Source of the DNA: Erpobdella octoculata
Lineage: Eukaryota > Annelida > Clitellata > Hirudinida > Erpobdellidae
Direction: 5' to 3'
Length of the DNA stretch: 64,000 nt
Assembly: GCA_963978895.1 (NCBI GenBank)
Contig: OZ022247.1
Location: 20,927,658 to 20,991,657 of the forward strand
The translations under genes and the position numbers were made by a program. The notes beneath the pieces were generated by a model, which worked only from the letters and a program-made list of their open reading frames with translations, was not told where the DNA came from and did not search any database. This document shows, piece after piece, positions 36,001 to 48,000 of the stretch (position 1 is its first letter; each line of letters starts with the position of its first letter).

Positions 36001-39000
36001 TGTGGTAGTTGGTGTTGTTGTCGATTCTGTTGTAGTAGATTCAGTTGTGGTTGTTGGTGTTGTTGTATTTTCTGTTGTAGTAGATTCAGTTGTGGTTGTT
36101 GGTGTTGTAGTACTTTCTGTTGTAGTAGATTCAGTTGTGGTAGTTGGTGTTGTTGTCGATTCTGTTGTAGTAGATTCAGTTGTGGTTGTTGGTGTTGTTG
36201 TACTTTCTGTTGTAGTAGATTCAGTTGTGGTTGTTGGTGTTGTAGTACTTTCTGTTGTAGTAGATTCAGTTGTGGTAGTTGGTGTTGTTGTCGATTCTGT
36301 TGTAGTAGATTCAGTTGTGGTTGTTGGTGTTGTTGTACTTTCTGTTGTAGTAGATTCAGTTGTGGTTGTTGGTGTTGTAGTACTTTCTGTTGTAGTAGAT
36401 TCAGTTGTGGTTGTTGGTGTTGTAGTACTTTCTGTTGTAGTAGATTCAGTTGTGGTAGTTGGTGTTGTAGTACTTTCTGTTGTAGTAGATTCAGTTGTGG
36501 TAGTTGGTGTTGTTGTTGATTCGGTAGTAGTAGATTCAGTTGTGGTAGTTGGTGTTGTAGTACTTTCTGTTGTAGTAGATTTAGTTGTGGTAGTTGGTGT
36601 TGTAGTACTTTCTGTTGTAGTAGATTCAGTTGTGGTAGTTGGTGTTGTTGTCGATTCGGTAGTAGTAGATTCAGTTGTGGTTGTTGGTGTTGTAGTACTT
36701 TCTGTTGTAGTAGATTCAGTTGTGGTAGTTGGTGTTGTTGTTGATTCGGTAGTAGTAGATTCAGTTGTGGTAGTTGGTGTTGTTGTCGATTCTGTTGTAG
36801 TAGATTCAGTTGTGGTTGTTGGTGTTGTTGTCGATTCGGTAGTAGTAGATTCAGTTGTTGTTGTTGGTGTTGTAGTACTTTCTGTTGTAGTAGATTCAGT
36901 TGTGGTAGTGGGTGTTGTTGTCGATTCGGTAGTAGTAGATTCAGTTGTGGTTGTTGGTGTTGTAGTACTTTCTGTTGTAGTAGATTCAGTTGTGGTAGTT
37001 GGTGTTGTTGTCGATTCTGTTGTAGTAGATTCAGTTGTGGTTGTTGGTGTTGTTGTACTTTCTGTTGAAGTAGATTCAGTTGTGGTTGTTGGTGTTGTAG
37101 TACTTTCTGTTGTAGTAGATTCAGTTGTGGTAGTTGGTGTTGTAGTACTTTCTGTTGTAGTAGATTCAGTTGTGGTTGTTGGTGTTGTAGTACTTTCTGT
37201 TGTAGTAGATTCAGTTGTGGTAGTTGGTGTTGTTGTTGATTCGGTAGTAGTAGATTCAGTTGTGGTAGTTGGTGTTGTAGTACTTTCTGTTGTAGTAGAT
37301 TCAGTTGTGGTAGTTGGTGTTGTTGTCGATTCTGTTGTAGTAAATTCAGTTGTGGTTGTACTTTCTGTTGTAGTAGATTCAGTTGTGGTTGTTGGTGTTG
37401 TAGTACTTTCTGTTGTAGTAGATTCAGTTGTGGTAGTTGGTGTTGTTGTTGATTCGGTAGTAGTAGATTCAGTTGTGGTAGTTGGTGTTGTAGTACTTTC
37501 TGTTGTATGAGATTCAGTTGTGGTACTTGGTGTTGTTGTCGATTCTGTTGTAGTAGATTCAGTTGTGGTTGTTGGTGTTGTTGTACTTTCTGTTGTAATA
37601 GATTCAGTTGTGGTTGTTGGTGTTGTAGTACTTTCTGTTGTAGTAGATTCAGTTGTGGTAGTTGGTGTTGTTGTCGATTCTGTTGTAGTAGATTCAGTTG
37701 TGGTTGTTGGTGTTGTTGTACTTTCTGTTGTAGTAGATTCAGTTGTGGTTGTTGGTGTTGTAGTACTTTCTGTTGTAGTAGATTCAGTTGTGGTAGTTGG
37801 TGTTGTTGTCGATTCTGTTGTAGTAGATTCAGTTGTGGTTGTTGGTGTTGTTGTACTTTCTGTTGTAGTAGATTCAGTTGTGGTTGTTGGTGTTGTAGTA
37901 CTTTCTGTTGTAGTAGATTCAGTTGTGGTTGTTGGTGTTGTAGTACTTTCTGTTGTAGTAGATTCAGTTGTGGTAGTTGGTGTTGTAGTACTTTCTGTTG
38001 TAGTAGATTCAGTTGTGGTAGTTGGTGTTGTTGTTGATTCGGTAGTAGTAGATTCAGTTGTGGTAGTTGGTGTTGTAGTACTTTCTGTTGTAGTAGATTC
38101 AGTTGTGGTAGTTGGTGTTGTAGTACTTTCTGTTGTAGTAGATTCAGTTGTGGTAGTTGGTGTTGTTGTCGATTCGGTAGTAGTAGATTCAGTTGTGGTT
38201 GTTGGTGTTGTAGTACTTTCTGTTGTAGTAGATTCAGTTGTGGTAGTTGGTGTTGTTGTTGATTCGGTAGTAGTAGATTCAGTTGTGGTAGTTGGTGTTG
38301 TTGTCGATTCTGTTGTAGTAGATTCAGTTGTGGTTGTTGGTGTTGTTGTCGATTCGGTAGTAGTAGATTCAGTTGTTGTTGTTGGTGTTGTAGTACTTTC
38401 TGTTGTAGTAGATTCAGTTGTGGTAGTTGGTGTTGTAGTACTTTCTGTTGTAGTAGATTCAGTTGTGGTTGTTGGTGTTGTAGTACTTTCTGTTGTAGTA
38501 GATTCAGTTGTGGTAGTTGGTGTTGTTGACGATTCTGTTGTAGTAGATTCAGTTGTGGTTGTTTGTGTTGTTGTACTTTCTGTTGAAGTAGATTCAGTTG
38601 TGGTTGTTGGTGTTGTAGTACTTTCTGTTGTAGTAGATTCAGTTGTGGTAGTTGGTGTTGTAGTACTTTCTGTTGTAGTAGATTCAGTTGTGGTAGTTGG
38701 TGTTGTAGTACTTTCTGTTGTAGTAGATTCAGTTGTGGTTGTTGGTGTTGTAGTACTTTCTGTTGTAGTAGATTCAGTTGTGGTAGTTGGTGTTGTTGTT
38801 GATTCGGTAGTAGTAGATTCAGTTGTGGTAGTTGGTGTTGTAGTACTTTCTGTTGTAGTAGATTCAGTTGTGGTAGTTGGTGTTGTTGTCGATTCTGTTG
38901 TAGTAGATTCAGTTGTGGTTGTACTTTCTGTTGTAGTAGATTCAGTTGTGGTTGTTGGTGTTGTAGTACTTTCTGTTGTAGTAGATTCAGTTGTGGTAGT

Positions 39001-42000
39001 TGGTGTTGTTGTCGATTCTGTTGTAGTAGATTCAGTTGTGGTTGTTGGTGTTGTTGTACTTTCTGTTGTAGTAGATTCAGTTGTGGTTGTTGGTGTTGTA
39101 GTACTTTCTGTTGTAGTAGATTCAGTTGTGGTTGTTGGTGTTGTAGTACTTTCTGTTGTAGTAGATTCAGTTGTGGTAGTTGGTGTTGTAGTACTTTCTG
39201 TTGTAGTAGATTCAGTTGTGGTAGTTGGTGTTGTTGTCGATTCGGTAGTAGTAGATTCAGTTGTGGTTGTTGGTGTTGTAGTACTTTCTGTTGTAGTAGA
39301 TTCAGTTGTGGTAGTTGGTGTTGTTGTTGATTCGGTAGTAGTAGATTCAGTTGTGGTAGTTGGTGTTGTTGTCGATTCTGTTGTAGTAGATTCAGTTGTG
39401 GTTGTTGGTGTTGTTGTCGATTCGGTAGTAGTAGATTCAGTTGTTGTTGTTGGTGTTGTAGTACTTTCTGTTGTAGTAGATTCAGTTGTGGTAGTTGGTG
39501 TTGTTGTCGATTCGGTAGTAGTAGATTCAGTTGTGGTTGTTGGTGTTGTAGTACTTTCTGTTGTAGTAGATTCAGTTGTGGTAGTTGGTGTTGTTGTTGA
39601 TTCGGTAGTAGTAGATTCAGTTGTGGTAGTTGGTGTTGTTGTCGATTCTGTTGTAGTAGATTCAGTTGTGGTTGTTGGTGTTGTTGTCGATTCGGTAGTA
39701 GTAGATTCAGTTGTTGTTGTTGGTGTTGTAGTACTTTCTGTTGTAGTAGATTCAGTTGTGGTTGTGGGTGTTGTTGTCGATTCGGTAGTAGTAGATTCAG
39801 TTGTGGTTGTTGGTGTTGTAGTACTTTCTGTTGTAGTAGATTCAGTTGTGGTAGTTGGTGTTGTTGTCGATTCTGTTGTAGTAGATTCAGTTGTGGTTGT
39901 TGGTGTTGTTGTACTTTCTGTTGAAGTAGATTCAGTTGTGGTTGTTGGTGTTGTAGTACTTTCTGTTGTAGTAGATTCAGTTGTGGTAGTTGGTGTTGTA
40001 GTACTTTCTGTTGTAGTAGATTCAGTTGTGGTAGTTGGTGTTGTAGTACTTTCTGTTGTAGTAGATTCAGTTGTGGTTGTTGGTGTTGTAGTACTTTCTG
40101 TTGTAGTAGATTCAGTTGTGGTAGTTGGTGTTGTAGTACTTTCTGTTGTAGTAGATTCAGTTGTGGTAGTTGGTGTTGTAGTACTTTCTGTTGTAGTAGA
40201 TTCAGTTGTGGTAGTTGGTGTTGTTGTCGATTCTGTTGTAGTAGATTCAGTTGTGGTTGTACTTTCTGTTGTAGTAGATTCAGTTGTGGTTGTTGGTGTT
40301 GTAGTACTTTCTGTTGTAGTAGATTCAGTTGTGGTAGTTGGTGTTGTTGTCGATTCTGTTGTAGTAGATTCAGTTGTGGTTGTTGGTGTTGTTGTACTTT
40401 CTGTTGTAGTAGATTCAGTTGTGGTTGTTGGTGTTGTAGTACTTTCTGTTGTAGTAGATTCAGTTGTGGTAGTTGGTGTTGTTGTCGATTCTGTTGTAGT
40501 AGATTCAGTTGTGGTTGTTGGTGTTGTTGTACTTTCTGTTGTAGTAGATTCAGTTGTGGTTGTTGGTGTTGTAGTACTTTCTGTTGTAGTAGATTCAGTT
40601 GTGGTAGTTGGTGTTGTTGTCAATTCTGTTGTAGTAGATTCAGTTGTGGTTGTTGGTGTTGTTGTACTTTCTGTTGTAGTAGATTCAGTTGTGGTTGTTG
40701 GTGTTGTAGTACTTTCTGTTGTAGTAGATTCAGTTGTGGTTGTTGGTGTTGTAGTACTTTCTGTTGTAGTAGATTCAGTTGTGGTAGTTGGTGTTGTAGT
40801 ACTTTCTGTTGTAGTAGATTCAGTTGTGGTAGTTGGTGTTGTTGTTGATTCGGTAGTAGTAGATTCAGTTGTGGTAGTTGGTGTTGTAGTACTTTCTGTT
40901 GTAGTAGATTTAGTTGTGGTAGTTGGTGTTGTAGTACTTTCTGTTGTAGTAGATTCAGTTGTGGTAGTTGGTGTTGTTGTCGATTCGGTAGTAGTAGATT
41001 CAGTTGTGGTTGTTGGTGTTGTAGTACTTTCTGTTGTAGTAGATTCAGTTGTGGTAGTTGGTGTTGTTGTTGATTCGGTAGTAGTAGATTCAGTTGTGGT
41101 AGTTGGTGTTGTTGTCGATTCTGTTGTAGTAGATTCAGTTGTGGTTGTTGGTGTTGTTGTCGATTCGGTAGTAGTAGATTCAGTTGTTGTTGTTGGTGTT
41201 GTAGTACTTTCTGTTGTAGTAGATTCAGTTGTGGTAGTGGGTGTTGTTGTCGATTCGGTAGTAGTAGATTCAGTTGTGGTTGTTGGTGTTGTAGTACTTT
41301 CTGTTGTAGTAGATTCAGTTGTGGTAGTTGGTGTTGTTGTCGATTCTGTTGTAGTAGATTCAGTTGTGGTTGTTGGTGTTGTTGTACTTTCTGTTGAAGT
41401 AGATTCAGTTGTGGTTGTTGGTGTTGTAGTACTTTCTGTTGTAGTAGATTCAGTTGTGGTAGTTGGTGTTGTAGTACTTTCTGTTGTAGTAGATTCAGTT
41501 GTGGTAGTTGGTGTTGTAGTACTTTCTGTTGTAGTAGATTCAGTTGTGGTTGTTGGTGTTGTAGTACTTTCTGTTGTAGTAGATTCAGTTGTGGTAGTTG
41601 GTGTTGTTGTTGATTCGGTAGTAGTAGATTCAGTTGTGGTAGTTGGTGTTGTAGTACTTTCTGTTGTAGTAGATTCAGTTGTGGTAGTTGGTGTTGTTGT
41701 CGATTCTGTTGTAGTAGATTCAGTTGTGGTTGTACTTTCTGTTGTAGTAGATTCAGTTGTGGTTGTTGGTGTTGTAGTACTTTCTGTTGTAGTAGATTCA
41801 GTTGTGGTAGTTGGTGTTGTTGTTGATTCGGTAGTAGTAGATTCAGTTGTGGTAGTTGGTGTTGTAGTACTTTCTGTTGTATGAGATTCAGTTGTGGTAC
41901 TTGGTGTTGTTGTCGATTCTGTTGTAGTAGATTCAGTTGTGGTTGTTGGTGTTGTTGTACTTTCTGTTGTAATAGATTCAGTTGTGGTTGTTGGTGTTGT

Positions 42001-45000
42001 AGTACTTTCTGTTGTAGTAGATTCAGTTGTGGTAGTTGGTGTTGTTGTCGATTCTGTTGTAGTAGATTCAGTTGTGGTTGTTGGTGTTGTTGTACTTTCT
42101 GTTGTAGTAGATTCAGTTGTGGTTGTTGGTGTTGTAGTACTTTCTGTTGTAGTAGATTCAGTTGTGGTAGTTGGTGTTGTTGTCGATTCTGTTGTAGTAG
42201 ATTCAGTTGTGGTTGTTGGTGTTGTTGTACTTTCTGTTGTAGTAGATTCAGTTGTGGTTGTTGGTGTTGTAGTACTTTCTGTTGTAGTAGATTCAGTTGT
42301 GGTTGTTGGTGTTGTAGTACTTTCTGTTGTAGTAGATTCAGTTGTGGTAGTTGGTGTTGTAGTACTTTCTGTTGTAGTAGATTCAGTTGTGGTAGTTGGT
42401 GTTGTTGTTGATTCGGTAGTAGTAGATTCAGTTGTGGTAGTTGGTGTTGTAGTACTTTCTGTTGTAGTAGATTCAGTTGTGGTAGTTGGTGTTGTAGTAC
42501 TTTCTGTTGTAGTAGATTCAGTTGTGGTAGTTGGTGTTGTTGTCGATTCGGTAGTAGTAGATTCAGTTGTGGTTGTTGGTGTTGTAGTACTTTCTGTTGT
42601 AGTAGATTCAGTTGTGGTAGTTGGTGTTGTTGTTGATTCGGTAGTAGTAGATTCAGTTGTGGTAGTTGGTGTTGTTGTCGATTCTGTTGTAGTAGATTCA
42701 GTTGTGGTTGTTGGTGTTGTTGTCGATTCGGTAGTAGTAGATTCAGTTGTTGTTGTTGGTGTTGTAGTACTTTCTGTTGTAGTAGATTCAGTTGTGGTAG
42801 TGGGTGTTGTTGTCGATTCGGTAGTAGTAGATTCAGTTGTGGTTGTTGGTGTTGTAGTACTTTCTGTTGTAGTAGATTCAGTTGTGGTAGTTGGTGTTGT
42901 TGACGATTCTGTTGTAGTAGATTCAGTTGTGGTTGTTTGTGTTGTTGTACTTTCTGTTGAAGTAGATTCAGTTGTGGTTGTTGGTGTTGTAGTACTTTCT
43001 GTTGTAGTAGATTCAGTTGTGGTAGTTGGTGTTGTAGTACTTTCTGTTGTAGTAGATTCAGTTGTGGTAGTTGGTGTTGTAGTACTTTCTGTTGTAGTAG
43101 ATTCAGTTGTGGTTGTTGGTGTTGTAGTACTTTCTGTTGTAGTAGATTCAGTTGTGGTAGTTGGTGTTGTTGTTGATTCGGTAGTAGTAGATTCAGTTGT
43201 GGTAGTTGGTGTTGTAGTACTTTCTGTTGTAGTAGATTCAGTTGTGGTAGTTGGTGTTGTTGTCGATTCTGTTGTAGTAGATTCAGTTGTGGTTGTACTT
43301 TCTGTTGTAGTAGATTCAGTTGTGGTTGTTGGTGTTGTAGTACTTTCTGTTGTAGTAGATTCAGTTGTGGTAGTTGGTGTTGTTGTCGATTCTGTTGTAG
43401 TAGATTCAGTTGTGGTTGTTGGTGTTGTTGTACTTTCTGTTGTAGTAGATTCAGTTGTGGTTGTTGGTGTTGTAGTACTTTCTGTTGTAGTAGATTCAGT
43501 TGTGGTTGTTGGTGTTGTAGTACTTTCTGTTGTAGTAGATTCAGTTGTGGTAGTTGGTGTTGTAGTACTTTCTGTTGTAGTAGATTCAGTTGTGGTAGTT
43601 GGTGTTGTTGTCGATTCGGTAGTAGTAGATTCAGTTGTGGTTGTTGGTGTTGTAGTACTTTCTGTTGTAGTAGATTCAGTTGTGGTAGTTGGTGTTGTTG
43701 TTGATTCGGTAGTAGTAGATTCAGTTGTGGTAGTTGGTGTTGTTGTCGATTCTGTTGTAGTAGATTCAGTTGTGGTTGTTGGTGTTGTTGTCGATTCGGT
43801 AGTAGTAGATTCAGTTGTTGTTGTTGGTGTTGTAGTACTTTCTGTTGTAGTAGATTCAGTTGTGGTAGTTGGTGTTGTTGTCGATTCGGTAGTAGTAGAT
43901 TCAGTTGTGGTTGTTGGTGTTGTAGTACTTTCTGTTGTAGTAGATTCAGTTGTGGTAGTTGGTGTTGTTGTTGATTCGGTAGTAGTAGATTCAGTTGTGG
44001 TAGTTGGTGTTGTTGTCGATTCTGTTGTAGTAGATTCAGTTGTGGTTGTTGGTGTTGTTGTCGATTCGGTAGTAGTAGATTCAGTTGTTGTTGTTGGTGT
44101 TGTAGTACTTTCTGTTGTAGTAGATTCAGTTGTGGTTGTGGGTGTTGTTGTCGATTCGGTAGTAGTAGATTCAGTTGTGGTTGTTGGTGTTGTAGTACTT
44201 TCTGTTGTAGTAGATTCAGTTGTGGTAGTTGGTGTTGTTGTCGATTCTGTTGTAGTAGATTCAGTTGTGGTTGTTGGTGTTGTTGTACTTTCTATTGAAG
44301 TAGATTCAGTTGTGGTTGTTGGTGTTGTAGTACTTTCTGTTGTAGTAGATTCAGTTGTGGTAGTTGGTGTTGTAGTACTTTCTGTTGTAGTAGATTCAGT
44401 TGTGGTAGTTGGTGTTGTAGTACTTTCTGTTGTAGTAGATTCAGTTGTGGTTGTTGGTGTTGTAGTACTTTCTGTTGTAGTAGATTCAGTTGTGGTAGTT
44501 GGTGTTGTAGTACTTTCTGTTGTAGTAGATTCAGTTGTGGTAGTTGGTGTTGTAGTACTTTCTGTTGTAGTAGATTCAGTTGTGGTAGTTGGTGTTGTTG
44601 TCGATTCTGTTGTAGTAGATTCAGTTGTGGTTGTACTTTCTGTTGTAGTAGATTCAGTTGTGGTTGTTGGTGTTGTAGTACTTTCTGTTGTAGTAGATTC
44701 AGTTGTGGTAGTTGGTGTTGTTGTCGATTCTGTTGTAGTAGATTCAGTTGTGGTTGTTGGTGTTGTTGTACTTTCTGTTGTAGTAGATTCAGTTGTGGTT
44801 GTTGGTGTTGTAGTACTTTCTGTTGTAGTAGATTCAGTTGTGGTTGTTGGTGTTGTAGTACTTTCTGTTGTAGTAGATTCAGTTGTGGTAGTTGGTGTTG
44901 TAGTACTTTCTGTTGTAGTAGATTCAGTTGTGGTAGTTGGTGTTGTTGTCGATTCGGTAGTAGTAGATTCAGTTGTGGTTGTTGGTGTTGTAGTACTTTC

Positions 45001-48000
45001 TGTTGTAGTAGATTCAGTTGTGGTAGTTGGTGTTGTTGTTGATTCGGTAGTAGTAGATTCAGTTGTGGTAGTTGGTGTTGTTGTCGATTCTGTTGTAGTA
45101 GATTCAGTTGTGGTTGTTGGTGTTGTTGTCGATTCGGTAGTAGTAGATTCAGTTGTTGTTGTTGGTGTTGTAGTACTTTCTGTTGTAGTAGATTCAGTTG
45201 TGGTAGTGGGTGTTGTTGTCGATTCGGTAGTAGTAGATTCAGTTGTGGTTGTTGGTGTTGTTGTACTTTCTGTTGTAGTAGATTCAGTTGTGGTTGTTGG
45301 TGTTGTAGTACTTTCTGTTGTAGTAGATTCAGTTGTGGTAGTTGGTGTTGTTGTCGATTCTGTTGTAGTAGATTCAGTTGTGGTTGTTGGTGTTGTTGTA
45401 CTTTCTGTTGTAGTAGATTCAGTTGTGGTTGTTGGTGTTGTAGTACTTTCTGTTGTAGTAGATTCAGTTGTGGTAGTTGGTGTTGTTGTCGATTCTGTTG
45501 TAGTAGATTCAGTTGTGGTTGTTGGTGTTGTTGTACTTTCTGTTGTAGTAGATTCAGTTGTGGTTGTTGGTGTTGTAGTACTTTCTGTTGTAGTAGATTC
45601 AGTTGTGGTAGTTGGTGTTGTTGTCGATTCTGTTGTAGTAGATTCAGTTGTGGTTGTACTTTCTGTTGTAGTAGATTCAGTTGTGGTTGTTGGTGTTGTA
45701 GTACTTTCTGTTGTAGTAGATTCAGTTGTGGTAGTTGGTGTTGTTGTCGATTCTGTTGTAGTAGATTCAGTTGTGGTTGTTGGTGTTGTTGTACTTTCTG
45801 TTGTAGTAGATTCAGTTGTGGTTGTTGGTGTTGTAGTACTTTCTGTTGTAGTAGATTCAGTTGTGGTTGTTGGTGTTGTAGTACTTTCTGTTGTAGTAGA
45901 TTCAGTTGTGGTAGTTGGTGTTGTAGTACTTTCTGTTGTAGTAGATTCAGTTGTGGTAGTTGGTGTTGTTGTCGATTCGGTAGTAGTAGATTCAGTTGTG
46001 GTTGTTGGTGTTGTAGTACTTTCTGTTGTAGTAGATTCAGTTGTGGTAGTTGGTGTTGTTGTTGATTCGGTAGTAGTAGATTCAGTTGTGGTAGTTGGTG
46101 TTGTTGTCGATTCTGTTGTAGTAGATTCAGTTGTGGTTGTTGGTGTTGTTGTCGATTCGGTAGTAGTAGATTCAGTTGTTGTTGTTGGTGTTGTAGTACT
46201 TTCTGTTGTAGTAGATTCAGTTGTGGTAGTGGGTGTTGTTGTCGATTCGGTAGTAGTAGATTCAGTTGTGGTTGTTGGTGTTGTTGTACTTTCTGTTGTA
46301 GTAGATTCAGTTGTGGTTGTTGGTGTTGTAGTACTTTCTGTTGTAGTAGATTCAGTTGTGGTAGTTGGTGTTGTTGTCGATTCTGTTGTAGTAGATTCAG
46401 TTGTGGTTGTTGGTGTTGTTGTACTTTCTGTTGTAGTAGATTCAGTTGTGGTTGTTGGTGTTGTAGTACTTTCTGTTGTAGTAGATTCAGTTGTGGTAGT
46501 TGGTGTTGTTGTCGATTCTGTTGTAGTAGATTCAGTTGTGGTTGTTGGTGTTGTTGTACTTTCTGTTGTAGTAGATTCAGTTGTGGTTGTTGGTGTTGTA
46601 GTACTTTCTGTTGTAGTAGATTCAGTTGTGGTTGTTGGTGTTGTAGTACTTTCTGTTGTAGTAGATTCAGTTGTGGTAGTTGGTGTTGTAGTACTTTCTG
46701 TTGTAGTAGATTCAGTTGTGGTAGTTGGTGTTGTTGTTGATTCGGTAGTAGTAGATTCAGTTGTGGTAGTTGGTGTTGTAGTACTTTCTGTTGTAGTAGA
46801 TTCAGTTGTGGTAGTTGGTGTTGTTGTCGATTCGGTAGTAGTAGATTCAGTTGTGGTTGTTGGTGTTGTAGTACTTTCTGTTGTAGTAGATTCAGTTGTG
46901 GTAGTTGGTGTTGTTGTTGATTCGGTAGTAGTAGATTCAGTTGTGGTAGTTGGTGTTGTTGTCGATTCTGTTGTAGTAGATTCAGTTGTGGTTGTTGGTG
47001 TTGTAGTACTTTCTGTTGTAGTAGATTCAGTTGTGGTTGTGGGTGTTGTTGTCGATTCGGTAGTAGTAGATTCAGTTGTGGTTGTTGGTGTTGTAGTACT
47101 TTCTGTTGTAGTAGATTCAGTTGTGGTAGTTGGTGTTGTTGTCGATTCTGTTGTAGTAGATTCAGTTGTGGTTGTTGGTGTTGTTGTACTTTCTGTTGAA
47201 GTAGATTCAGTTGTGGTTGTTGGTGTTGTAGTACTTTCTGTTGTAGTAGATTCAGTTGTGGTAGTTGGTGTTGTAGTACTTTCTGTTGTAGTAGATTCAG
47301 TTGTGGTAGTTGGTGTTGTAGTACTTTCTGTTGTAGTAGATTCAGTTGTGGTTGTTGGTGTTGTAGTACTTTCTGTTGTAGTAGATTCAGTTGTGGTAGT
47401 TGGTGTTGTAGTACTTTCTGTTGTAGTAGATTCAGTTGTGGTAGTTGGTGTTGTAGTACTTTCTGTTGTAGTAGATTCAGTTGTGGTAGTTGGTGTTGTT
47501 GTCGATTCTGTTGTAGTAGATTCAGTTGTGGTTGTACTTTCTGTTGTAGTAGATTCAGTTGTGGTTGTTGGTGTTGTAGTACTTTCTGTTGTAGTAGATT
47601 CAGTTGTGGTAGTTGGTGTTGTTGTCGATTCTGTTGTAGTAGATTCAGTTGTGGTTGTTGGTGTTGTTGTACTTTCTGTTGTAGTAGATTCAGTTGTGGT
47701 TGTTGGTGTTGTAGTACTTTCTGTTGTAGTAGATTCAGTTGTGGTTGTTGGTGTTGTAGTACTTTCTGTTGTAGTAGATTCAGTTGTGGTAGTTGGTGTT
47801 GTAGTACTTTCTGTTGTAGTAGATTCAGTTGTGGTAGTTGGTGTTGTTGTCGATTCGGTAGTAGTAGATTCAGTTGTGGTTGTTGGTGTTGTAGTACTTT
47901 CTGTTGTAGTAGATTCAGTTGTGGTAGTTGGTGTTGTTGTTGATTCGGTAGTAGTAGATTCAGTTGTGGTAGTTGGTGTTGTTGTCGATTCTGTTGTAGT

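Noticed and set aside
35854..36519. Plus-strand Cys/Ser/Phe/Trp-rich frames (also 37507-38037 and 41881-42411)
   Set aside because: They begin at the ATG created by the antisense of the His codons and end at TGA where the sense unit uses TCA for Ser. They are identical copies by block duplication, not a Cys-rich protein family.
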